DNA from: Nematostella vectensis
Taxonomy: Eukaryota; Cnidaria; Anthozoa; Actiniaria; Edwardsiidae
DNA length: 64,000 nucleotides
Direction of reading: 5' to 3'
Assembly: GCF_932526225.1 (NCBI RefSeq)
Contig: NC_064035.1
Location: 21,627,969-21,691,968 of the forward strand
The position numbers were made by a program, and so were the translations under genes. Under the pieces are notes generated by a model. It searched no databases. It had not been told where the DNA came from and saw nothing but the letters and a program-made list of their open reading frames with translations. The stretch's first letter is position 1. Every line of letters begins with the position of its first letter. Shown here piece by piece: positions 10,801 to 20,705 of the stretch.

Positions 10801-13046
10801 CTTAAGATAACCCATCCAACGATAGTGAAGACGACTTAAGATAACCCACCAAAGGGCAGTGAAGAACACTTGAGATGACCCGACCAAGGGAAGTGAAGAG
10901 GCCTTAAGATAACCCACCCTAGGGCAGTCAAGAAGATTTGAGATCGCCCACCCTAAGGCAATGAAAAAGATTTGAAATAGCCCACCAAGGCAGTAAAGAA
11001 GCCTTAAGATAACCCATCAAAGGGTAGTGAAAAAGACTTAGGATAACCCACCCTAGTGCAGTGAAGAGGATATGAGATAACCGACCCAAGGGCGGTGAAG
11101 AACACTTGAGATAACCGACCTAATGGCGGTGAAGCAGATTTGGGATAACCCACCCAAGGGTAGTGAAGAATACTTGAGATAACCCATCCAAGGGTAGTGA
11201 AGAAGACTTGAGATAACCCACCCAAGGGCAGTGAAAACGACTTAAGATAATCCACCCTAGGGCAGTGAAGCAAATTTGGGATAACCCATCCAAGGGTAGT
11301 GAAGAAGACTTGAGATAACCCACCCAAGGGCAGTGAAGGAGACTTGCGATAACCCACCCAAGGGCAGTGAAGAAGACTTGAGATAACCCATCCAAGGGTA
11401 GTGAAGAAGACTTGAGATTGAGACTTGAGACATTTTGGAAAAAAGGAAACTTGTCGAAATCCTGACTCCTGGGACAACAAATTCTGTCAATGTAGGACAA
11501 AACTGCACACTCTGGGGCAAGAATAGACTTTCTCAAAATCTACTGACCAGCTTTTTAGAAGCAGATTTGGGATAACCCATCCAAGGGTAGTGAAGATGAC
11601 TTAGGAAAACCCACCCAAGGATAGTGAAGAAGACTTAGGAAAAGCCACCCAAGGGCAGTGAAGAAGACTTAAGATAACCCACCCAAGGGCAGTGAAGAAG
11701 ACTTAAAATAATCCACCCAAGGGCAGATAAGACGACTTAGGAAAACCCACCCAAGGGCAGTGAAGAAGACTTAGGAAAACCCACGCAAGGGCAGTGAAGA
11801 AGACTTAAGATAACCCACCCAAGGGCAGTGAAGAAGACTTAAAATAATCCACCCAAGGGCAGTGAAGAAGACTTAAGATAACCCACCCAAGGGTAGTTAA
11901 GAAGAGTTAAGATACCCCACCCTAGGGTAATGAAGAAGACTCAGGATAACCCACCCAAGGGCAGTGGAAAAGACTTAAGATAACCCATCCAACGATAGTG
12001 AAGACGACTTAAGATAACCCACCAAAGGGCAGTGAAGAACACTTGAGATGACCCGACCAAGGGAAGTGAAGAGGCCTTAAGATAACCCACCCTAGGGCAG
12101 TCAAGAAGATTTGAGATCGCCCACCCTAAGGCAATGAAGAAGATTTGAAATAGCCCACCAAGGCAGTGAAGAAGCCTTAAGATAACCCATCAAAGGGTAG
12201 TGAAAAAAACTTAGGATAACCCACCCTAGTGCAGTGAAGAGGATATGAGATAACCGACCCAAGGGCGGTGAAGAACACTTGAGATAACCGACCCAATGGC
12301 GGTGAAGCAGATTTGGGATAACCCACCCAAGGGTAGTGAAGAATACTTGAGATATCCCATCCAAGGGTAGTGAAGAAGACTTGAGATAACCCACCCAAGG
12401 GCAGTGAAAACGACTTAAGATAATCCACCCTAGGGCAGTGAAGCAAATTTGGGATAACCCATCCAAGGGTAGTGAAGAAGACTCGAGATAACCCACCCAA
12501 GGGCAGTGAAGAATACTTGAGATAACCCACCCAAGGGCAGTGAAGAAGAATTGAGATAACCCACCCAAGGGCAGTAAAGAAGACTTGAGATAACCCATCC
12601 AAGGGTAGTGAAGAAGACTTGAGAATGAGACTTGAGACATTTTGGAAAAAAAGGAAGCTTGTCGAAATCCTGACTCCTGGGACAACAAATTCTGTCAATC
12701 TAAGACAAAACTGCACACTCTGGGGTAAGAATAGACTTTCTCAAAGTCTACTGACCAGCTTTTTAGAAGCAGATTTGGGATAACCCATCCAAGAGTAGTG
12801 AAGAACACTTGAGATAACCCACCCAATGGCGGTGAAGCAGATTTGAGATAACCCACCCAAGGGCTGTGAAGAACACTTGAGATAACCCATCCAAAGGGTA
12901 GTGAAGAAGACTTGAGATAACCCACCAAAGGGCAGTGAAGACGACTTAAGATAACCCACCCAAGGGCAGTAAAGATGACTTAGGAAAACCCATCCAAGGA
13001 TAGTGAAGACGACTTAAGATAACCCACCCTAGGGCAGTGAAAAAGA
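7866..13046. repeat. 34-bp minisatellite with about 1.2 kb higher-order repeat
   Basis: About 5.2 kb of a 34-bp unit with core cacccaagggcagtgaagaa followed by gacttaagataac or gacttaggaaaac. Several monomer types (gataagacgac, caacgatagtgaagac, ccaaggcagtgaagaagcc) recur in fixed order, giving a higher-order repeat. A non-repeat block of about 130 bp with cttgtcgaaatcctgactcc occurs four times, starting near 9037, 10277, 11450 and 12658, so the period is about 1.17-1.24 kb. The block also stands alone at 29325-29455. Long minus-strand frames with SLPLGGLSQVFF-like peptides are read-throughs of the array. Confidence 0.97.
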
Positions 13047-13483
13047 CTTAAGAAGGCCGTTCTTCTTTCTGGTAAATTTCGTTCTTGCAGAACGTTTTTC
13101 TGTTTTGGCTGCTTCTGCCATCTATGTATCTTTTATCTTCGACTTCAAGTCTTCAGCATCACTTCGATTTCGAATGTATCGCTAAGCACGGGTTTTACAT
13201 CAACGCCTTAAACATTTTAACCAAACTTGTAGTTTATTACAATTGATGATTCAAGTAGGTTGATAAGTTCAAAATCTGTTAAGATATAGTACAATTACAT
13301 TCTATATTTGGAAATCATAAAATAAGTATAGTTACCGTTGGCGTCTTAGTTGTTTTCCGCGCTTAGGATAATGTTCTTGTGGTTGTAATTAATTATAAGT
13401 TGTTACGTCACTAATGAAAATTCATATTAAAAGTTGCGTCATTCATTTCGTGCAGAACGAAACATATACTCAGAGTGTGAAAA

Positions 13484-14457
13484 GGCTCAGGGTGTGTCAA
13501 GGCTCATATACTCAAGGTGTGTGAAGGCTCATATACTCAAGGTGTGTGAAGGCTCATATACTCAAGGTGTGTGAAGGCTCATATACTCAAGGTGTGTAAA
13601 GGCTTATATACTCAAGGTGTGTGAAGGCTTATATACTCAGGGGGTGTCAAGGCTCATATACTCGGGGTGTGTCAAGGCTCATATACTCGGGGGGTGTCAA
13701 GGCTCATATACTCGGGGGGTGTCAAGGCTCATATACTCGGGGGGTGTCAAGGCTCATATAATCGGGGTGTGTCAAGGCTCATATACTCGGGGGGTGTCAA
13801 GGCTCATATACTCGGGGGGTGTCAAGGCTCATATACTCGGGGTGTGTCAAGGCTCATATACTCGGGGTGTGTCAAGGCTCATATACTCCAGGTGTGTCAA
13901 GGCTCATATACTCCAGGTGTGTCAAGGCTCATATACTCCAGGTGTGTCAAGGCTCATATACTCAAGGTGTGTCAAGGCTCATATACTCAAGGTGTGTCAA
14001 GGCTCATATACTCGGGGTGTGTCAAGGCTCATATACTCAAGGTGTGTCAAGGCTCATATACTCAAGGTGTGTCAAGGCTCATATACTCAAGGTGTGTCAA
14101 GGCTCATATACTCAAGGTGTTTCGAGGCTCATATACTCGGGGTGTGTCAAGGCTCATATACTCAAGGTGTGTCAAGGCTCATATACTCAAAGTGTGTCAA
14201 GGCTCATATACTCAAAGTGTGTCAAGGCTCATATACTCAAGGTGTGTGAAGGCTCATATACTCAGGGTGTGTAAAAGCTCATACTCTGGGTGTGTCAAGG
14301 CTCATATACTCAGGGTGTGTTAAGCCTAATATACTCGGTGTGTAAAGGCTTATATACTCAGGGTGTGTCAAGGCTCATATACTCAGGGTGTGTTAAGGCT
14401 TATATACTCAGGGTGTGTCAAGGCTTATATACTCAGGGTGTGTGAAGGCTCATATAC
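13484..14457. repeat. 25-bp minisatellite, left copy
   Basis: About 39 copies of a 25-bp unit with core ggctcatatactcaaggtgt and gtcaa or gtgaa ends. Variants (ctcgggg, ctccagg, ctcaaag) are clustered. Because 25 is not divisible by three, each plus frame reads the same SRLIYSGCVKAHILGVCQGSY-type peptide, an artefact. The array is part of the duplicated segment. Confidence 0.96.
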
Positions 14458-14461
14458 TAAT

Positions 14462-14697
14462 GATACGAGTGAGAAATAAGGTGAAACGCTAAAACCCATT
14501 TCTTACTCTTGCATTAAGACACAAACACTGGAAGGTTACCATCACCAGGGAAGCTATCATGCATGGTGCCGTGGTTTCTCACAAGATGTAAAGGTCCCGC
14601 TCTTATACATCTCCCAACTGTTCTTCAGTCCCGTTTGCCGCCGGCTCAGGGAATGTTTGAGAATTTCTTTACCATACCTTGAACGTGCATACATAGC
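14462..14697 (-). pseudogene. 3' fragment of the LicD-type gene (duplicate)
   Basis: Counterpart of 25352-25597. It would encode only the last 60 or so residues of the 551-residue frame at 25410-27065, plus downstream sequence. It is cut at its 5' side just before the virus-like element, and it carries a small indel near 14570 (tatcatgcatgg versus tatcaagacatgaatgg in the right copy). With no upstream coding sequence it cannot encode the enzyme. Confidence 0.85.
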
Positions 14698-14719
14698 TTG
14701 TACATAGCTTGTACGATAT

Positions 14720-14724
14720 AGTGA
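14720..14724 (+). repeat. Possible 5-bp target-site duplication, left
   Basis: AGTGA directly abuts the G-run that starts the virus-like element. The same five bases directly follow the C-run at the right end (23892-23896). Polinton/Maverick integration is known to duplicate about 6 bp, so 5 bp is close but not exact. On the right, AGTGA is also part of the 34-bp minisatellite unit, so chance is possible. Confidence 0.5.
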
Positions 14725-14994
14725 GGGGGGGACCAGGGAGTTTCAGTGAAACGGCCTGGGAGGCGCGGATCGCCCCTCCGGGCCTCCCAGCCCCGTCTCT
14801 ATATATCAGGCAGATAATGCTTCACGTACGTGAAGGCCAAAACGGTTTCACGTACATAAACAATCGGCAGAAGCTAATGTAGGCCAAATAGATTTCGCGT
14901 ACATGAATAATTAATTAGGGCTGCAGGTGTTTCGCGTGCATGAATAATTAATTAGGGCTGCAGGTGTTTCGCGTGCATGAATAATTAATTAGGC
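14725..14994 (+). repeat. Left terminal inverted repeat of the element
   Basis: Runs from the G-run through caccaggg-like and tttcagtgaaacggcctggg blocks, a GC-rich hairpin (ggcctgggaggcgcgg facing cctccgggcctcccag), tatatatcaggcagataatg, and cacgtacgtgaagg. Then come three copies of a roughly 43-bp tandem unit containing tttcgcgtgcatgaataatt. The right end carries the same blocks inverted, but its internal unit copies differ in number and type, so the two ends are not simple mirror copies. Confidence 0.9.
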
Positions 14995-15049
14995 GTTGGA
15001 CTTGCAATTAGACATCCGTCTGTCCTGTGGTATACCGAGCGTTCGAAGG

Positions 15050-15340
15050 ATGAAGTGCGGAAAAGATTACTGCGGGTGGCTAAAGATCGGCCACGCAAAC
15101 ACGTGCGGCCGGAGGTGCATGGACACCTACTGCAAGGTGCACCTCCAAAGGCTCCGTAAGGGCAGCCCCCTCCCCGTGCCGTGTAGGGTCTGCGGCATAG
15201 GGACTCAGTCGGAGACGCGGCTGTGCCGCCCCTTCGGAGCGAATCGTAAAGGGCAGAAGATGCGTGGCATCGAGAGGCGCGCTCGGAAATGGTTCGCACT
15301 CGTCCTGTCTGACATCGCAGCCCGCGGTGCGGTCAATTAG
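15050..15340 (+). CDS. Small Cys-rich probable zinc-binding protein
   Basis: Intact 96-residue frame from the first ATG; the frame is open further upstream, but only from a TTG. It has a dense Cys/His pattern: CGKDYCGW near the start, then CGRRC, YCKVH, PCRVCG and RLC, followed by a basic tail. The YCxxH...PCxxCG layout suggests one or two zinc ribbons or knuckles and thus nucleic-acid or protein binding, but I cannot name a family with an assigned function. I recall similar Cys-rich ORFs in repeat families of cnidarian genomes. It is the first gene in the element, 70 bp before the polymerase-like gene and on the same strand, so an early or replication-linked role is a guess. Confidence 0.55.
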   Translation: MKCGKDYCGWLKIGHANTCGRRCMDTYCKVHLQRLRKGSPLPVPCRVCGIGTQSETRLCRPFGANRKGQKMRGIERRARKWFALVLSDIAARGAVN

Positions 15341-15408
15341 TGACTGGGTGGCGCAGGGCATACCCAAACTCTCAGTTAGAGACTGGGTGGCTCAAGGTGT
15401 GCCCAAAC

Positions 15409-17745
15409 ATGGACGCCCACATAGAGGAGATTCTCGATAGCATGCGTGACAAAGAGGCGCCCGCCGTACTGGCAGGGCTGGTCCAGAACATCCTGGACGA
15501 GGACATCCCCGACGATGTCAAACACAGGCTGCTTAAGCCGCTCGTACCGGAGAAGGTGTGGACGGAGGAGGTCTGGCGCGAGTTCGTCCCTCTGCTGCCG
15601 GGACGGCGGCAAGAGGGCCCAGAGAGCTTAGACCCCGAGAAGTATTACTCTCTCTTCGTCGGCGGCGCCCATCGTCGGTTCCCAAGCGTGGATGCCACTC
15701 TACGGGGCCAAGACATAAGCGCCAGTGTTTACCAGGAGGTTTTTACAGGTGTCATTGCTCTAAAGCCGGTTGTGCGGGGGCCTGATATTAATGACGACGG
15801 CTCGGTGTGGTGGGTCTCTGTGGGCGAACGCAGTGCTTCCGCTGGTGCTCGAGATGGTAGACCCCGACCGGCGTTACAGACTCTTCACGGTAGTTGGTAA
15901 GGCCCCCGCGGAGCCATTGTCGCCAATCACAGAGGAGGAAGGGCGCTCGGAGCACAAGATCGGTGGGTCGTTAGTCAAAAGGGGGGCCAAATCGCAGTCG
16001 GCGCCCTGGAAGGCATCGATGCGGGTATTTGGGAGAAAGGGCGAGAGTACTTCGTCTACGTGAGATACGAGCTTCGCCCTTTACCTGAGCAAAATGGTGA
16101 GCCTGGGCCAATGTTTGTGCGAGAGGGGAGTGACGCCTTCGTTAACTGTGTTGTGAGCTACGTTGCCGACTTCTTGAGGAACCGCGGCACCTCGCGCTCC
16201 CTTGGTCTAACCAAGACACGAGGCAAGATCCTCGAGCGATTCGACAAGAAGCTGGCCACTACGGGATGCAACAAAGAAGACCGCTTTGAGATGGAAAAGA
16301 AGCTCGGGATAAAGCTGGTAGCCGTGGACGCCCTGGGCAACGTCCTGTGGGACTCGGGGAAGTACGAGAAGGGGTACACACAAATCCGCATCCCTTGCCA
16401 CAATAACCACGCCTGGGCGGAGCTTCCGACTGAACCACCTGCGATCGCGAGCATCCACGGCCTAGACTTCGAGGCTGAGAGGGAGCTTCGTTCGTTATGT
16501 CAGGGAGAGGCAGCGCCTGGCGCTACCAGTGCCGCCGCAAGAACGCACGAGGCGAAGGTGCGAGAGGTGCTCATCCGCTTTATAAACAGGGCGATCCCCA
16601 GAAGCAGGCTGTGTGGGAGTGTTATAGTCACGCACGAAGGCAAACTGTACCGATCGGGACAAGACGGATAGGCTATCGACAGGGCGTTTACAGACGAGAC
16701 TGGACATGATCCTCAATGGCTCCCTGATGATCACCCAGCCTACCAAGAGTACACCAGAGCTACGCACTCGATGGGCGGCGCAATAGGGTATCGCTTCAAG
16801 AAGTGGACCCAAAGAGAAAACATCAGGCCAACGCCTCTTAAATACAGGGACGTCTGGCGAGCGGCGCAGGTTGAGTCCAAAGTGTGGAATAGCAAGGAAA
16901 ACTTAGGGGCGCAGCCTCATGTGCACATCGACATGCGTGCGGCGTACCTAGGATGCGAGGACAGTATCGTCGGCGGCGCCTCGGACGCCATTGATCTGGT
17001 ACGGCTTCCCTACGAACGTGTATCGTATCGCGGATGTTGCGGGACGGCCATTGAGCGAGGTTCTTCAACTGACCGGGGCCATTCAGTTGACCGAGTGGGA
17101 GTTCTCTGAGGCCTGCCACCCCTACTTTTCCGGGAGGGTAGGGCAGCACTTGGAACAAAACGAGGGCTGGATCACCACGCCAGAGCTCAAGGACCTGCTA
17201 GACTCGGGTGACCTCGCCATGGCCGCGGCGAGGGAGGTGTTGTATAGCTTCGGAAAAAAAGGACTCCATCAAGTTCCCCCACTTCGGCCCCGGCGGCGAA
17301 GATTCGCAGGGTCGAGATCTCGCTGTCCGTTTCGTAGGCAAGTGCGCTCGCCATGGCGACGAGTCCTCGATCGTAGTCCGCGACCGTGAAGAAGCCGCGT
17401 ATCTGACGAACCTCCTTGCGGGCACCGACCACTTACTTAACTTCGAGCATGCCGACGGGGCTCATCTGATCCAATACAAAGACGGAGTCCGGCGCTCACA
17501 ATGGTACCATATCAGGGCCTTCGTCTTGGCGTACACAAACATAGCGTTGCGACGCATGTTGAGGCGGTTCCCTCGCGAAGACGTCCTCCAAGTGTGCACA
17601 GATGCCATATACGCAAAGGTGGTGCCCAGTGGTGTGAAGCTCGTGGAGCGAAATCCGAGGTATGGAGAGTGGCGCCACAAGAGGCCTGGGTACGAGTGGC
17701 GGCCCGAAGCGGCTTGGGGTCCGAAGAGGTCGGGGTGCTTGGCTA
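15409..17745 (+). pseudogene. Broken polymerase-like replication gene of the element
   Basis: Five adjacent frame segments carry coding-like sequence. The frame changes at about 15780-15830 and 15900-15990, a TAG interrupts at 16669, the frame changes again near 16980-17010, and once more in the run of seven A at 17255-17261. The N-terminal part is unrecognised. A middle part (16060-16430) has NCVVSYVADFL and later NNHAWAE, a Cys...His layout that could be a papain/OTU-like fold, weakly supported. The C-terminal third has HIDMRAAYL (16922-16950) and QVCTDAIYAK (about 17587-17616), placed like the aspartate-bearing motifs A and C of B-family DNA polymerases but divergent from the usual DxxSLYP and DTDS. 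Family B affinity is an inference from these motifs and the context. As sequenced, no full-length product can be made. Confidence 0.5.
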
Positions 17746-18009
17746 GGGAGCCAAGCACTGCGCCGAGTCTGCCGTGCGATCTGGTGGCCGCAACCTCTGC
17801 GAGGATGTATCTAGCCGGCTTGCCGACCATTTCTCTCGACTTCCCCGAGGCTACGAGAATCGCTAGTTTCTCCCTCGCGTCTGCTATCTCAGTTTGCTCA
17901 CCTCCGGTTGCCGTCCCGGCAGGATGCGTCGAGCAGTCCAACGACTCGACGGCCGGGAGGCCTGCGGCGTCCCCTCAAGAAGACTCTCAAAGTATTCGTC
18001 GCTCATCAT
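17720..18009 (-). pseudogene. Small minus-strand ORF downstream of the ATPase
   Basis: An ATG at 18009 opens MMSDEYFESLLEG. The coding-like sequence then appears to continue in another minus frame (AREKLAILVASGKS, then KPARYILAEVAATR) until about 17720, so one frameshift near 17930 is likely. It follows the ATPase on the same strand by about 40 bp and overlaps the end of the polymerase-like gene on the other strand. Function unknown; possibly a small virion protein, by position only. Confidence 0.35.
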
Positions 18010-18051
18010 GCCGTGGCTAAGGTGCATATACGTTATGCCCCAGGCCGGTGG

Positions 18052-18654
18052 TTACCGTTCAACTAGGGCGATGGTATAAGGGTGACGCAAGCAAAACTCT
18101 AACTTCGAGAACTTTTTCGTCTTGAGTACCTTCATGTACTCTTTCATCTTCTCTTCTGAGAGCTCCGCGCCGTAGTCATGCAGGATAGCTTTCATGTCCG
18201 CCTTGCTCGGGGTATAGGAGACCACCAGGGCCGCGATGTTCTCGCGGAACGGCTTCGTGATGCTGGTGAGCTGCTGCGTGATCACCCACACGCTGATACC
18301 CACGTGGCGCGCGCTGAACGCCAAGTTGACGAGCTGGTCAGAGCGCCTCTTTACGTCTTTCCTGGCCGCACAGTCGTCGAGTATGATTAGCGTATTAGTG
18401 CCTTCGAAGAGAGCGGAGACAAACCTCAGCAGTATGTCGATCCGACCCGCCTCAGGTGCGATGACAAACAGACGATTGTCGCCCTCGCCGAAGCCATCGT
18501 ATGTTTTGTTGTAGACAAAGGTAGGGCACATGAGTACGATGTAGTCAAACTTGCCCCGGAAAGGGCCACGCAGCCGGTCGACTACGAATTGGGTCTTCCC
18601 GCATGACGTCGGGCCCATGATGAGAGTGTTAAATGGGACGTTTTTCGGGTCCAA
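18052..18654 (-). CDS. Packaging ATPase (A32/FtsK-HerA type)
   Basis: A 200-residue P-loop ATPase with Walker A GPTSCGKT near the N-terminus, Walker B LIILDD at about residues 90-95, and a downstream ITQQ that fits the sensor position of this class. Such ATPases drive genome packaging in Polinton-type viruses, virophages and large DNA viruses, which strongly supports the viral identity of the element. The frame is uninterrupted, but no ATG precedes Walker A: the frame runs back to a TAG inside the end of the capsid region, and 18654 is a TTG. The start codon may be lost, or the first ATG may lie just ahead of Walker A. It directly follows the capsid gene on the same strand, a typical pairing. 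Confidence 0.85.
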   Translation of the reverse strand: MDPKNVPFNTLIMGPTSCGKTQFVVDRLRGPFRGKFDYIVLMCPTFVYNKTYDGFGEGDNRLFVIAPEAGRIDILLRFVSALFEGTNTLIILDDCAARKDVKRRSDQLVNLAFSARHVGISVWVITQQLTSITKPFRENIAALVVSYTPSKADMKAILHDYGAELSEEKMKEYMKVLKTKKFSKLEFCLRHPYTIALVER

Positions 18655-18673
18655 ACCGCTCCGGCGTATGTGC

Positions 18674-19925
18674 TCAGTATTGTATGGACTCTAGCTGTCC
18701 GTTCATAAGGTTCATTTGGGTGTCGGCCACCACAAACACGTGACAGTTTACGTTACCCGAGCCGCTTGCCGTGCGTTTTATCTCGAGGTGCACACCGTCG
18801 CGGGTATTGACCAATCGGAGACCACCCCCATGGATAGCAGTGTCGTCCGTCGTTCGAAGGTCGATCCACAGAGCAAACTTGTTATCGCCATAGAACGACT
18901 CGGGGCCGATTGCCGGGGCGACGGGCGCTCCGCTGTGCCCCCCCGGGGAGGGGCGGACGAACCGCCTTTTCGCCTCCCTCCAGAAATCCGTGGGGCGCAG
19001 GCCCTGGCTGAAGACTTTGTTTGGCATGCCGTCGATTGTAACGCGAACGCTCTTGATGTCGGGGTACACGAACTTCTCAGAGTCGCGAGCCCCTGCCGTG
19101 TATGGCTCCACAAAGAGGAGTAACAGACCACTCATAGACCTTCGCGGCAGGTTGACACTCACACGTTGATTATGCTGTCTATCCCTTTGCTAATCACGAA
19201 GGTCTTGTGGAGGTTCACTTGCTCGTAGAAGAACGTTGTGCCGTTTTGGTAGGCGGCGGATGCAGACCGGGCGAGGTTGTCGTCCCTCAGGCTTTCGTAC
19301 TCCAGCTCTAGATTTTTGATGCCATAGGATAATTTGGTGGCATCGATTCCGACTACTACCTGGTCAACCGCTGCGAACGTGATCTCGAAGAGCAGCGCCT
19401 CGGAGAGCGCGCCGTGGTCCGTCAGCAGAGAATGGTCTAGCGGGATGTTGTACCTCGCCCCGTGGGCGGAGTTTAGAGCGACCTCCTTGGCGTTACTGGT
19501 CGCTTTATCGCCAGCCTTGGAGCGAAGCTTGCGCGTGTTTTCTGACTGTATGCCCTGCTCCAGGCGGTCCTCTCTCTCGACCTTGGACAGGTAAAGCTCC
19601 TCGTACGTCTTGGAGACGTCGTAGCGATTGGTGTCCTGGAGCGTTTCTCCTGCAAACGTGATTTTCAGGCGGCTCACGAGATTTCGGCCGACGTTGTTCA
19701 CGACGGTATTATTCGCATGGCTGAGACGGAGAGATGGAGACCGACCCTCAAGGAGCCAGGCACGAGCGTGACGCCTTCCGATAGCTTTGGGACCGCCACA
19801 TATAGCGTCTCGCCTGGGGAGGCCGTCGACGGGTTGAGAGTGACCCGGTGAACAGTTCTCTCGGCTTTCAACCCCAGAGGAATTCTGGGTGTTCGTTGGG
19901 GGTCAAGTTTATCGCTGACTGACAT
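18674..19925 (-). pseudogene. Frameshifted major capsid protein gene region
   Basis: Three minus-strand segments in successive frames (19925 to about 19740, about 19740 to 19159, and about 19162 to 18674) together span about 415 codons. The first begins at an ATG with SVSDKLDP. The middle one is rich in beta-strand-like stretches, with FAGETLQDTNRYD and a long charged loop (KAGDKATSNAKE). The last has beta-rich segments such as FALWIDLRT and HVFVVADTQ. The position directly upstream of the packaging ATPase, the length and the strand-rich character fit a double-jelly-roll capsid protein of Polinton-type viruses. Two single-base shifts, near 19700-19750 and near 19160, interrupt it. Homology is inferred from context and general character, not from a search. 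Confidence 0.6.
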
Positions 19926-19960
19926 CGTATGTGTGTACACACATGTACTATATACACATA
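19926..19960. promoter_or_regulatory. Divergent promoter between capsid and TM genes
   Basis: Only about 18 bp separate the capsid ATG (19925, minus) from the first plus-strand ATG (19943). The interval and its edge contain a palindromic tgtgtacacaca and, at 19949-19960, tatatacacata. If the TATA-like block is the core for plus transcription, the true plus start codon must lie further right. Confidence 0.35.
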
Positions 19961-20633
19961 AAGTACGAAGTCGCGTGGCTATGGTGCGGACTGTTAGACC
20001 TCAAAAACGGAGGTTGGACTAAACCAAGACGGCTGTTTAACGAGGACGGGGGCGTCCGACAGGACGTTGCAAAGCTGAGTGGCTTCAAGCTGGCGATGGG
20101 GCCCGTGGCAGAGGTAGACGCGGTCATCCAGGAGAACACAGAACGAGTCCAAGAGCTGCAAGGGGTGGTAGCCGCAGACAGGGAGACCATCGACGACCCT
20201 AACACGTCTTAGAGTCGCCGCCAAGAGGCCCGTGAGCGCAACGAGGAGAGGCTGTCCGAGATTGACGAAGTAGAACGCGAAAACCGAGAGCTCGAGAACC
20301 AAAAGCCGCTAAGAGAGAGCATCAAAGCCATCTTCAAAAAGTACATCTTTACCGTCACCGCTATCGGGTTGGCCGTAGCGACGACGATCGCGGCCATTGT
20401 GACGTCGCTCGGCAAGTCGCTCTCCTCCGTGGCCAGAGGGGTCGGTAACGGGCTTAAGGCCATCGGGAAAATCTGGGCGAGCTTCTCCCGGGCTAGTAGG
20501 CAGCATCGCGAACTTCGTGTTTAAGACTGCAGGGGAAGCGGTGAAATTCCTTGGCGAAAATGCGTGGCTGCTCATTCTAGCCGTAGCCGCGTTCTTGGTT
20601 CGTCGAATGCAAAGCAGTCATCGGAACAAGTAA
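19943..20633 (+). pseudogene. Coiled-coil plus C-terminal membrane protein (broken)
   Basis: A plus-strand frame (N-terminus uncertain; the ATG at 19943 is the earliest) runs into a TAG at 20210, continues open in the same frame through a heptad-like Glu/Arg-rich stretch (about 20213-20325), then enters a glycine/alanine-rich hydrophobic segment (GLAVATTIAAIV). A one-base shift near 20480 moves the rest, including a second hydrophobic stretch (WLLILAVAAFLV) with a basic end, into another frame that stops at 20633. Coiled coil then amphipathic membrane anchor is a layout I associate with minor virion proteins of cnidarian Polinton-like repeats, function unproven. It converges on the next minus-strand gene 70 bp away. 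Confidence 0.5.
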
Positions 20634-20705
20634 TACGCCGCGGCCACCGCGAGTGCCGACAACCCCGCCTTGAGGGCGGTGTGGTCACTCTTTTCTCCCG
20701 ACATG

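Larger units (their letters stand above)
13052..14697. repeat. Left copy of a 1.65 kb segmental duplication
   Basis: Matches 23946-25597 nearly base for base: a unique block starting cgttcttctttctggtaaat, the 25-bp array, then the 3' part of the LicD-type gene. Small differences include ttcttgcagaacg versus ttctagcggaacg and different array copy numbers. The match stops at about 14697 (acatagct, then tgtacatagc here versus ggattgtaca in the right copy), 28 bp before the virus-like element begins. Confidence 0.9.

Noticed and set aside
7866-13046. CRISPR-like appearance of regularly spaced repeats
   Set aside because: Units are directly tandem with no unique spacers, the genome is animal, and no cas gene is present.
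13617-14323. ORFs of 210 and 218 codons with SRLIYSGCVKAHIL repeats
   Set aside because: 25-bp array read in all frames; no independent coding evidence.
17462-17941. 159-codon minus ORF across the end of the polymerase-like gene
   Set aside because: Mostly antisense shadow of the plus coding frame; only its first third, in combination with the ATG at 18009, looks like real minus-strand coding.
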